From an uncultured Eubacteriales bacterium (lineage in GTDB: Bacteria > Bacillota > Clostridia > Lachnospirales > Lachnospiraceae), in NCBI GenBank assembly GCA_902783795.1, contig CACZSO010000229.1:1-9382 (forward strand): a DNA stretch of 9,382 nt, given 5' to 3'. A model generated the notes under the pieces. The model saw only the letters and a list, made by a program, of their open reading frames with translations, was not told where the DNA came from and made no database searches. Positions 1-5,325 of this stretch are shown here, one piece after another (position 1 is the first letter of the stretch; the number at the start of each line of letters is the position of its first letter). Made by a program: the position numbers and the translations under genes.

Positions 1-331
1 CGGTGATATGTTAGCCTGTATTGAAGTCTGTCCTGAAGAGTGGTCGAACAGACTCATGGTCACAGAGCTATGGGTGAGTGATGCGCTTCGAGGAAAAGGC
101 ATCGGAAAGAAACTGATGGATAAAGCAAAGGAAGTTGCTCTTCGTCAGGAAAGGCGTGCCATCATATTAGAGACGCAATCATGCAATACAAATGCCATCG
201 GATTTTATCTTCATCAAGGCTTTGAACTGATCGGTTTTGATACTTGCTGTTATACAAACAATGATATTGGCCGCAAGGAAGTCAGGATCGACCTCGGATA
301 CTTTTTCCACAGAGAAGGGCGCAGAAAATAG
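1..331 (+). CDS. GNAT family N-acetyltransferase, 5'-truncated by the window edge
   Basis: This is the C-terminal part of a GNAT acetyltransferase, which transfers an acetyl group from acetyl-CoA to an amine. The reading frame is already open at base 2, and the first ATG (base 8) falls inside the fold, so the true start lies upstream. Counting from that ATG, the acetyl-CoA pyrophosphate-binding motif RGKGIG is at residues 28-33. It is preceded by the beta-4 strand VTELWV and followed by LETQSCNTNAIGFYLHQGF, the usual LETQ-N-A-FY-GF block. The LETQ and GFDT...Y.N elements resemble streptothricin acetyltransferase (Sat)-like members of the family. The substrate cannot be assigned: it could be an antibiotic or a metabolic amine. 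The TAG stop is at 329-331. The next gene, 138 bases on, is also a GNAT protein but not a close relative. Confidence 0.88.
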   Translation, partial: GDMLACIEVCPEEWSNRLMVTELWVSDALRGKGIGKKLMDKAKEVALRQERRAIILETQSCNTNAIGFYLHQGFELIGFDTCCYTNNDIGRKEVRIDLGYFFHREGRRK

Positions 332-469
332 TGAAGAAATGAAGCGTCAATTGACACAAGTACAGATCCTGGCGGACAGTCTTTAAACTTTCGTTCTTTG
401 CGAGGGCTATTACGTCCTGCATGATCGTCTTCTCAGATATCGCCAGATCAGGTTTTATCGAGGTGGAAA

Positions 470-853
470 ATGGATTATAGAGTAGATGATAAACAACTGG
501 ACGCATCAGTCTTTCTTTCGTTTGTAAATCAGGTCTGGCCAGGCAGTTATGATGCGGAACGTACACAAAAGGCTTTATCCAAAACAATGAACATAACGGC
601 TTATGATGGTGATAAGCTGATAGGCTGCCTGCGCATTCTTTCGGACGGCTATTATTTCGGAACCATCACAGAATTGCTGGTCCTTCCGGAATATCAGCAT
701 AAAGGTGTGGGAAGCAACCTTCTTCAATTGGCAAAAGCCAACACACCAACTATGCTGTATTTTGGCTCGCAGCCAGGAGTAGAAGGGTTCTATGAGAAAA
801 ACGGCTGCAAAAAGGGCGTGCAGTCCTATATGATAGAAAAGAAAAGGAATTAG
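470..853 (+). CDS. GNAT family N-acetyltransferase (127 aa)
   Basis: A small, complete GNAT acetyltransferase. The acetyl-CoA-binding motif A is QHKGVG at residues 76-81, just after the strand ITELLVLPEY. The C-terminal part has the FYEKNGC-type helix followed by the last strand (residues 107-123). The short N-terminal region and 127-residue length fit the compact single-domain members of the family. The ATG at 470 is chosen because GAGGTGG (460-466) lies just in front of it. Substrate unknown. It sits between two other acetyltransferase genes but shares little sequence with them beyond motif A, so these are probably independent acquisitions and not tandem duplicates. The stop (TAG) is at 851-853. 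No strong promoter is visible in the 138 bases upstream, so it may be read from a promoter further left. Confidence 0.9.
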   Translation: MDYRVDDKQLDASVFLSFVNQVWPGSYDAERTQKALSKTMNITAYDGDKLIGCLRILSDGYYFGTITELLVLPEYQHKGVGSNLLQLAKANTPTMLYFGSQPGVEGFYEKNGCKKGVQSYMIEKKRN

Positions 854-891
854 GCAAATAAAGAGTTGATTGTGATCGATGCATACTTGAA

Positions 892-923
892 ACTGCCCTG
901 CCAGTTGAGTTTTGCAGGGCAGT
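892..923. other. Perfect 10-bp stem-loop after the second acetyltransferase gene
   Basis: ACTGCCCTGC (892-901) pairs perfectly with GCAGGGCAGT (914-923) across a 12-base loop. The stem is strong and GC-rich and lies 39 bases after the stop codon of the acetyltransferase gene, the usual place for a terminator. Neither side carries a real T tract (the bases after it read ATTCGTG), so it is not a canonical intrinsic terminator. It could protect the mRNA 3' end or terminate inefficiently. Confidence 0.5.
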
Positions 924-969
924 ATTCGTGAAATAAACCTTGATTTAGCCAGGGCATCTGATAGTGGAG

Positions 970-1016
970 ACCGCAGGACGCAGCCACAACGGGAGCTGCT
1001 TTGCTGCGGTATTTTT
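970..1016 (+). terminator. Intrinsic terminator or attenuator ahead of the acetyltransferase pseudogene
   Basis: The outer stem ACCGCAG (970-976) pairs with CTGCGGT (1004-1010), and the inner stem GCAGC (980-984) pairs with GCTGC (995-999). A small internal loop separates them. ATTTTT follows directly (1011-1016), with a second T run at 1024-1028. This is a reasonable rho-independent terminator on the plus strand. It lies only about 55 bases in front of the pseudogene start codon, so it could equally be a leader attenuator for that gene. Confidence 0.6.
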
Positions 1017-1070
1017 ATGCTCATTTTTCACGGTAAGAGGATTAAAAAACAGAAATACAGGAGGACTATG

Positions 1071-1459
1071 ATGAGTACGGAACAGATCCATCTGGAGAAA
1101 ATAACCTGGGATAATTATGACACAATCTGTAAACTGAGAGTCACGAAAGAACAGGATGAGTTTGTCGCGAGAAATGACAGGAGCCTCATCCATGCTTATG
1201 CAGCACTTTCCCAGGGAGATATCAAGCCTTTTCCTTTTGGAATCAAAATCAGGGAAAAGGATATGGGCGTCAGGCATTCCGGCTGGCGCTGGACTTCGTG
1301 AGAACGTTTCCCTGTGGTCCGTCGGAACTCTGCTGGTTATCCTATGAACCTGAAAACGAAGTTGCTAAGAAGCTGTATGCGTCTTTTGGCTTTGTGGAAG
1401 CTCCGGAAGCTTATGTGGAAGGTGAGGAAATGCCTGCGATCCTAAAGCTGTTAAAATAA
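1071..1459 (+). pseudogene. GNAT acetyltransferase pseudogene with internal deletion and frameshift
   Basis: The 5' part reads as a normal acetyltransferase start (MSTEQIHLEKITWDN..., then ...KPFPFGI up to about base 1244). This frame then runs into unrelated residues and stops at 1299-1301. The C-terminal half continues in another frame: from about 1250 it reads QGKGYGRQAF, the acetyl-CoA motif, then LDFVRTFPCGPSELCWLSYE, ...AKKLYASFGFVE and ...AILKLLK, ending at TAA 1457-1459. Intact relatives (diamine/spermidine-acetyltransferase-like GNATs) have several beta strands between these two blocks. I estimate from family knowledge that 35-40 residues are missing, by a deletion whose length is not a multiple of three. 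AGGAGG (1059-1064) stands 6 bases before the ATG at 1071; another ATG at 1068 is too close to it. The good ribosome site and clean codons suggest recent inactivation. A sequencing or assembly error cannot produce such a large loss easily, but it should be kept in mind. Confidence 0.85.
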
Positions 1460-2253
1460 GCACCGATCAGCAAAAAGTACAGGCAATAGAACATCCACAT
1501 CATAGCTGCCATCAGGGTGCCGATGTAACCGTAGGCCCCATATTTGTTGGAAATATTGACATACAGGTTAAAAACAGAGGAAAAGATCACCCAGACAAAA
1601 GCGGTGAGTACAGCCCCGGGGATCTGATCCTTAAACCGGACTTTTTCCGAAGGCATCAGGGTGAACAGCACTGCAAACAGGAGTGCTAATGGAATGATCA
1701 GCAGAAGATACCTTAAAGACGAAAGTATCAGGTTTAACCCGGTGAAGTCCGGCAGGCGCTTCTGGATCAGTTTAAGGATCCTTCCGCCATACACCAGCAC
1801 CACTAAGGAAAGCAGTAAGGCAGCGATCAGGATCAGCATATACAGGACAGCCCGGATGCTGGTCTTTATGAAATTATCCTTATTTGTGAAGCCATTGGCG
1901 GCGTCTACCCCTTTCATAAGAGCTTTCATGGAAGCTGAGGCGGAATACAGGGTCAATACGATGGATATGGTCATAGCTGCCCATCCGGAAGAATAGATAG
2001 AGGAGACAATGGTGTTTATGATTTCTGCAGCGGAATCCGGGAAGAACTGATTCACATATCCGGTCACCATACTCTGGGTGAAGGGGGTATACTTTAACAG
2101 ACAGCAGAGCACCATGATGATAGGGACCAGGGACATAAACAGATAGTAACAGCCGGAGCTGGCATAAACTGTCAGCCGGCGTTCATTCATGCCTGCGGAA
2201 AAATCTAAAACAGGCTTTAGTTTTTCTTTTATTGCAGCTATTTTCGCTTTCAT
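1411..2253 (-). CDS. YihY/virulence factor BrkB family membrane protein
   Basis: A polytopic inner-membrane protein of the YihY/BrkB family (formerly mis-called ribonuclease BN). Its function is not firmly known; members have been linked to transport or envelope roles. The 280 residues contain about six hydrophobic segments (roughly 36-54, 91-110, 134-157, 180-200, 212-231 and 245-266). The family's C-terminal signature is present: KYGAYGYIGTLMAAMMWM followed by FLLIGA. Relatives normally continue with GAE-N; here the sequence reads GAYFNSF, so the conserved glutamate is missing and the tail is short. The ATG at 2253 is preferred because GAGG lies 6 bases before it; an ATG at 2271 (six residues longer) has no clear ribosome site. 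The last 49 coding bases overlap, antisense, the end of the acetyltransferase pseudogene, exactly where the normal tail would be, so the C-terminus may have been remade by a rearrangement. Confidence 0.88.
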   Translation of the reverse strand: MKAKIAAIKEKLKPVLDFSAGMNERRLTVYASSGCYYLFMSLVPIIMVLCCLLKYTPFTQSMVTGYVNQFFPDSAAEIINTIVSSIYSSGWAAMTISIVLTLYSASASMKALMKGVDAANGFTNKDNFIKTSIRAVLYMLILIAALLLSLVVLVYGGRILKLIQKRLPDFTGLNLILSSLRYLLLIIPLALLFAVLFTLMPSEKVRFKDQIPGAVLTAFVWVIFSSVFNLYVNISNKYGAYGYIGTLMAAMMWMFYCLYFLLIGAYFNSFRIAGISSPST

Positions 2254-2277
2254 AAAATACCTCGCGAACATTTTCTT

Positions 2278-2299
2278 TGATCATATTTTATCATGATCA
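2278..2299 (-). promoter_or_regulatory. Inverted repeat TGATCAT-N8-ATGATCA upstream of the YihY-type gene
   Basis: A perfect 7-bp inverted repeat (2278-2284 and 2293-2299) lies 24 bases before the chosen YihY start. On the minus strand its centre reads GATAAAAT, which includes a -10-like TAAAAT, with AT-rich sequence upstream but no good -35. It could be an operator over the gene's promoter. Short palindromes of this kind also occur by chance in AT-rich DNA. Confidence 0.35.
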
Positions 2300-2359
2300 G
2301 TCAATGAAAATCATATGTTTTCGAAAGAAGTCATGATGAGTATGATGCCTTTGAGACTT

Positions 2360-2381
2360 GAGGCAGAAGTTATACTGCCTC
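2360..2381. other. 7-bp stem-loop between convergent and divergent transcripts
   Basis: GAGGCAG (2360-2366) pairs with CTGCCTC (2375-2381) around the loop AAGTTATA. There is no proper T tract on either side. It lies downstream of the minus-strand DUF4367-like gene and immediately left of a plus-strand promoter, so it could end or stabilise minus-strand transcripts. Confidence 0.4.
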
Positions 2382-2410
2382 TTACATAGTTATCTTTGAT
2401 ATGTTATAAT
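2382..2410 (+). promoter_or_regulatory. Plus-strand promoter TTACAT-N17-TATAAT with extended -10
   Basis: TTACAT (2382-2387), a 17-base spacer and a consensus TATAAT (2405-2410) preceded by TGT (an extended -10). The predicted transcript starts near 2417, begins with a strong GC hairpin and then runs antisense into the 3' end of the minus-strand gene at 2545-3039. No convincing protein follows in this direction. It may make a short RNA, be a remnant, or be a chance match in an AT-rich spacer. Confidence 0.45.
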
Positions 2411-2422
2411 AGCCCTGAGTCT

Positions 2423-2437
2423 GGGGGCGGAGCCCCC
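2423..2437. repeat. GC-rich hairpin GGGGGC-GGA-GCCCCC
   Basis: Six perfect G-C pairs close a three-base loop (stem arms 2423-2428 and 2432-2437). There is no T tract on either strand. Compact hairpins of this GGGGGCGGAGCCCCC form are often dispersed between genes in bacterial genomes, so this may be a copy of an interspersed repeat. It lies just beyond the end of the minus-strand gene at 2545 and could act as its mRNA 3' end. Confidence 0.5.
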
Positions 2438-2544
2438 CGGCTGATCGAAATGTGTGAAACCGGTTATTTGACATGAAGCCGGCAGCATCACCGGAGGATA
2501 TATGGATCCAGACGTCAGGTAGGCCGGTGGAAATCATGCCCGGT

Positions 2545-3039
2545 TCAGCGGGTCATCCGTACATAATCTTCCATTACATCAGCAGCAACAGCCTTACTGA
2601 CGGTTTCGATGCAGATCAGGTAATCGAAGCCATTATCTGTCCAGCGGGCCTGTGTCACAGCGGCATCATCACCATTGAAATATACGGTAACACCGTTGAT
2701 AAGGTGTTCTGAGGTTTCTTCCATCGTAGCGTTTTCCTCTGCCGCATCATCTTCCTGTTCTGAGATGAGTGTTTTTCTGACATAGCCTGCGTTTCCATAA
2801 AGGACAGTGATGGAAGTGCTGCTGCCTTTAAATCCTGTCATAGGCCAGCCGCTCAGCCGGTCAGAATACCGGAGGCTGAATCCGGCATTTTCGGCAGCTT
2901 CTTCATATTGGCTGAAGTCTTTTGTTTCATCGGCCGATGTTTTCTTATCCCGGCTGTGCCTGAGAAGGAGTATTCCTGTGAAGACGGCGGCTGCCAGAAT
3001 GACAAAAGCTGCGGTGATCCATATTTTCTTATTTTTCAT
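2545..3039 (-). CDS. Membrane-anchored DUF4367-like protein (164 aa)
   Basis: A small protein with one N-terminal membrane segment (residues 6-26, preceded by KNKK) and an extracytoplasmic domain. That domain contains FSLRYSDRLSGWP (54-66), a strand with INGVTVYFNG (114-123) and ARWTDNGFDYLICIE (131-145). The W-T-D-x-G-x-x-Y pattern resembles DUF4367-type domains found in clostridial cell-surface proteins. An acidic linker (about 93-111, EQEDDAAEENATMEE) separates the strands. No catalytic motif is visible, and its function is unknown. The start is supported by GAGGAG six bases upstream of the ATG (3037-3039). It is transcribed away from the six-gene operon and appears to share that operon's symmetrical regulatory region, so the two are probably co-regulated. 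It has no lipobox; the anchor is a plain transmembrane helix. Confidence 0.78.
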   Translation of the reverse strand: MKNKKIWITAAFVILAAAVFTGILLLRHSRDKKTSADETKDFSQYEEAAENAGFSLRYSDRLSGWPMTGFKGSSTSITVLYGNAGYVRKTLISEQEDDAAEENATMEETSEHLINGVTVYFNGDDAAVTQARWTDNGFDYLICIETVSKAVAADVMEDYVRMTR

Positions 3040-3163
3040 AAAGCGCTCCTCTGAATTCAGTGTGATATGGCATAGACTTTAGCTGTCTGCATTATCTATA
3101 TCATTCCTGAAAAGGATCTTCTGATGTACTTTTACAGATGAAAGATCATCACGTATCAACTGT

Positions 3164-3195
3164 ATTTTAGCATAACACAGTTACAAAAGGGATAC
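3164..3195 (-). promoter_or_regulatory. Leftward promoter of the divergent pair
   Basis: Read on the minus strand, an extended -10 (TGC followed by TAAAAT, hexamer at 3164-3169) lies 8 bases beyond the end of the left arm of the 18-bp inverted repeat. The -35 position (3187-3192, TCCCTT) falls inside the arm and is a poor sigma-A hexamer, so either the extended -10 suffices or an activator binds the arm. It drives the DUF4367-like gene, with an estimated leader of about 115 bases. Confidence 0.6.
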
Positions 3196-3245
3196 TTTTT
3201 TACTTTTTTTAGAAGCCCCTCGGTTTTGTATCCCTTTTGTAACTG
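3178..3245. repeat. Perfect 18-bp inverted repeat, probable paired operator
   Basis: Left arm 3178-3195 (CAGTTACAAAAGGGATAC) and right arm 3228-3245 (its exact reverse complement) are separated by 32 bases that include two T runs and a short GC patch. The arm centres are 50 bp apart, close to a whole number of helical turns, so proteins bound at both arms would face the same side. Each arm has the same spacing to an outward-facing extended -10. This fits a regulator that controls both transcripts together. The alternative, a giant RNA hairpin, would not explain the matched -10 elements. Confidence 0.75.
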
Positions 3246-3259
3246 TTGTCTGTTATAAT
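3228..3259 (+). promoter_or_regulatory. Rightward promoter of the six-gene operon
   Basis: A consensus TATAAT (3254-3259) with TGT in front (an extended -10) lies 8 bases beyond the right arm of the inverted repeat. This is the mirror image of the leftward promoter. The -35 position (TCCCTT, 3231-3236) lies within the arm and is weak. Transcription should start near 3266, leaving a leader of about 120 bases before the first gene of the operon. Confidence 0.65.
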
Positions 3260-3388
3260 GACCACAGATAATAGGGGATATATGCCTTTAGAAGACCACA
3301 CAATGGTTTCCCGGAGAGCTCTTATGAGGCCGGTGAGGTCTATCTTAAAAAGCAACGGACTCTTTAATAAAATATTCAGAAAAGGGTT

Positions 3389-4066
3389 GTGACAAATGAT
3401 ATGAAGATTTATTTGATCGCAAACATCATTACCTGCATCGGTGCTTTAGCCGGCTTTATCTATGGCGCGGTCCGGTTTTTCCGGCCGCGCACGGCTGTTT
3501 ATGCGCAGATGATCACTTTTGCCGTAGGCTGTATGGCCTTCGGAAGGCTGTACCAGATGATCAGGATATTGACGGTCGGTGATTTTGCCAACCGGTTCCA
3601 TCTGGGGGTGCTGGGCGTGATAGGAAGCCTTATGTTCTTCTTTTCCGCCAACTTCGGCCTGATGGACGGGATAGCCGATGACGGTTCGAAGGAATTCAGA
3701 AAGTACAGGATCATCCCGCTGTCAGTTTCGGTTCTGACAGGGGTCTGTTATGTTTTGTTTTTCCTTTTCGCCGGTCAGCCGATACTGGTGAAGATCGCGT
3801 CCCTCTTTATTTCGCTGCTCATAGTCCTGGCCTCTTATTACAACCTGAAGCATCTTATCTTTCCTGATGTGGAATACGGTGTGATCAGAAGTCTTAAGGC
3901 TTATAATCTGCTGGCTCTTATTTTTGAGCTTTTATGCCTGATGGAAATGATCACAGTAAGCCGAGAACAGGCTGTCGGGACATTGATCATAGGCATCCTG
4001 ATGGGCCTGATCCTTCCGGCTGTCATAATATCGGTGGAAAGGGGGATCAGAAAATGGTCAATCTAG
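3389..4066 (+). CDS. Seven-helix integral membrane protein of unknown function, first gene of the operon
   Basis: A 225-residue, very hydrophobic protein with about seven membrane helices (roughly 6-30, 38-62, 72-95, 107-128, 132-155, 170-190 and 195-215). Loops are short, apart from an acidic/basic one at about 95-106 (GIADDGSKEFRK). I do not recognise a family or a catalytic motif. The start is uncertain. GTG at 3389 has AAAGGG only two bases before it, which is too close; the in-frame ATG at 3401 begins MKIYLIANI and has the same site 14 bases away, which is too far. The gene overlaps the PrsW-like protease gene by 13 bases, implying translational coupling. A membrane partner, sensor or regulator of that protease is a plausible but unproven role. 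Two paired 7-TM-like genes might also form one complex. Confidence 0.75.
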   Translation: MTNDMKIYLIANIITCIGALAGFIYGAVRFFRPRTAVYAQMITFAVGCMAFGRLYQMIRILTVGDFANRFHLGVLGVIGSLMFFFSANFGLMDGIADDGSKEFRKYRIIPLSVSVLTGVCYVLFFLFAGQPILVKIASLFISLLIVLASYYNLKHLIFPDVEYGVIRSLKAYNLLALIFELLCLMEMITVSREQAVGTLIIGILMGLILPAVIISVERGIRKWSI

Positions 4067-4701
4067 AATATATCCTTTTTACCTGCGTGACGGCCCCCCT
4101 GGTTTTAATGTATCTGATGCTGCCCGGCCGGGCCAAACTAGTCATGGGTTATATGATCATCGGTATTATAGCCTGTCTCTTCGTATCTGAGCTGAACGCC
4201 TTATTATTGCCCTTGTTCGCTGATGACCTGGTCTATATGACGTCCGTCATAACACCCATCACCGAAGAGATCATTAAAGCCCTGCCGATCCTGTTCTATG
4301 CAAAAGTTTATTCTGATAAGCGGGATACAGTTTTGCTCATCGCCTTTGCTTTGGGCATAGGATTCGGGATGTTTGAGAATGCTGTTATCCTGATCCAGAA
4401 TATCAGCTCAGTCACCATCACCTGGGCGGTGATCCGGGGCTTTGCCACAGCGCTGATGCATGGCATCTGCACCCTTTCCGTAGGATTCGGCATCAGTTTT
4501 ATCAACAAAAGGAAAAAGCTGTTTTACACCGGAGTTTTTGCGCTGCTGACGTTCGCAGCCATCTATCACGGCATTTTCAATATGCTTCAGATGGATTACA
4601 AATACATCGGGGCCTGCATCCCCATCGCGACCTACATTCCCATCGTACTCCTGCAGATAAAGTCTTTCAGACAAAAACAGGTAATGGGAAAGAAAAGCTG
4701 A
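4054..4701 (+). CDS. PrsW-family intramembrane protease
   Basis: A 215-residue polytopic protein carrying the motif set of the PrsW branch of the glutamic/CAAX-like membrane protease superfamily. It has EEIIK (residues 71-75), GMFEN (105-109, with E108), H136 in a helix, and YHGIFN (171-176), i.e. H-x3-N. In Bacillus, PrsW makes the first cut in an anti-sigma factor and so triggers a stress regulon. Others in the superfamily cleave different membrane proteins. The ATG at 4054 is chosen: it follows a G-rich ribosome site (4040-4045) inside the end of the upstream gene, and the open frame before it has no initiation signal. No sigma or anti-sigma gene is in this window, so the substrate is unknown. 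The adjacent 7-TM protein and the downstream envelope proteins are candidates. All core residues appear present. Confidence 0.88.
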   Translation: MVNLEYILFTCVTAPLVLMYLMLPGRAKLVMGYMIIGIIACLFVSELNALLLPLFADDLVYMTSVITPITEEIIKALPILFYAKVYSDKRDTVLLIAFALGIGFGMFENAVILIQNISSVTITWAVIRGFATALMHGICTLSVGFGISFINKRKKLFYTGVFALLTFAAIYHGIFNMLQMDYKYIGACIPIATYIPIVLLQIKSFRQKQVMGKKS

Positions 4702-4714
4702 AAGGAGAAGCCTT

Positions 4715-5182
4715 ATGAAACGGTTTTTCGTTTTATTTATCGCTGCCTTTATGCTTTTTAGTCTGACAGGGTGCGGATCAGGCAAGAATGGCACGACCAA
4801 AGCGCCTGTCACCGAGTCTGAAACACCATCGGCCGGGACAGTGATCCCTACAGACCTCACGGCGAAGACCGTTGATGAGGGTACCGGCGGGGACGTTGAT
4901 CCGGGTGAGTGTAAATATACGGTCTTGTGCTATGACGCAGTTCATGAAGATCAAGACGTGGGTATCGGGGGTGTTGTTGTAAACTTCTGTACCGATAAGA
5001 CTTGCACGCCTGTCACATCTACAGCGACGGGTGAGGCCATCTTTGTGGGCCCGCCGGATGAATACCACGTGGAGATCGTTAAGATCCCCGACGGATGGAA
5101 ACTGGCACAGGAGGAGACTGAATGGACCACAGAGTCTTTCGGTGAACTTTACCGGATTCCTTTTCTGGAGGTGGGTGAATGA
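4715..5182 (+). CDS. Cysteine-rich lipoprotein with Cna-B/prealbumin-like domain
   Basis: A 155-residue exported lipoprotein. The signal peptide ends in the lipobox SLTGC with the lipidated cysteine at residue 20, followed by a low-complexity Thr/Ser/Pro/Gly linker (about 21-60). The C-terminal domain (about 66-150) has the beta-sandwich pattern of Cna-B/prealbumin-like repeats: GIGGVVVNFC, then TSTATGEAIF, then EYHVEIVKIPDGWK. In this family the pattern G-V-x-V...T-D-x-x-G-x-A-x-F...Y-x-V...P-x-G-Y/W is typical. Besides the lipid-bearing cysteine there are four more (66, 72, 92, 97), including CTDKTC, which is unusual for an exported clostridial protein and suggests disulphides. The gene has a strong site (AAAGGAG, 4701-4707), lies 13 bases after the protease gene, and overlaps the next gene by four bases. 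It may be a substrate or partner of the thiol-redox proteins encoded downstream; that is inference. Confidence 0.85.
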   Translation: MKRFFVLFIAAFMLFSLTGCGSGKNGTTKAPVTESETPSAGTVIPTDLTAKTVDEGTGGDVDPGECKYTVLCYDAVHEDQDVGIGGVVVNFCTDKTCTPVTSTATGEAIFVGPPDEYHVEIVKIPDGWKLAQEETEWTTESFGELYRIPFLEVGE

Positions 5183-5325
5183 CAATGATACGCAAAAAGG
5201 TGTTGTGGGCGGTGCTTTTTGCTGTGGCGGTGGTGCTGATCGTTTTGGGCGTGATGAACGGAGGAGCACTGGATGTGCTGGCCAAAGCGATCAAGATCTG
5301 CTCGGAGTGTATCGGTCTTGACTGA
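5179..5325 (+). CDS. CD1871A-type CXXC membrane peptide (48 aa)
   Basis: A very short gene whose product has one N-terminal membrane helix (residues 8-26, after MTMIRKK) and a C-terminal tail ending ...KAIKICSECIGLD. The CSEC motif (C41, C44) close to the C-terminus is the hallmark of the small CD1871A-type CXXC proteins that are found beside NapH-like Fe-S proteins and thioredoxins in clostridia. The start overlaps the lipoprotein stop as ATGA, and GGAGGT (5167-5172) lies six bases upstream, which settles the start at 5179 over the ATG at 5185. The stop is TGA 5323-5325, eight bases inside the next gene. The two cysteines could shuttle electrons between the polyferredoxin and the thioredoxin, or bind a metal. 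The exact role is not known. It is easily missed because it is under 50 codons. Confidence 0.88.
   Translation: MTMIRKKVLWAVLFAVAVVLIVLGVMNGGALDVLAKAIKICSECIGLD

Larger units (their letters stand above)
3040..3388. other. Divergent intergenic region (349 bases without a gene)
   Basis: It holds the two mirrored promoters and the inverted repeat listed separately, plus a leader on each side. The rightward leader (about 3266-3388) contains GACC (3294-3297) that can pair with GGTC (3337-3340), but I recognise no riboswitch or small RNA in it. I see no further coding sequence. Confidence 0.6.

Noticed and set aside
854..1067. c-di-GMP-I or T-box riboswitch before the pseudogene
   Set aside because: Short matches (AGGGCA, GGACGCAGCC, GTGG..ACCGC) exist but the paired elements and loop motifs needed for either class could not be laid out.
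2473..2712. Plus-strand 79-codon frame after the GC hairpin
   Set aside because: Most of it is the antisense shadow of the minus-strand DUF4367-like gene, and it lacks a ribosome site.
3178..3245. The 18-bp inverted repeat as transposon ends or a MITE
   Set aside because: The interior is only 32 bases, no target-site duplication is visible, and both arms are matched to outward -10 elements, which fits a regulatory site better.
3228..3265. ECF-sigma promoter using TGTAAC inside the right arm
   Set aside because: TGTAAC resembles some ECF -35 elements, but no CGTC- or CGAC-like -10 lies at the right distance on either side, whereas extended sigma-A -10 elements do.
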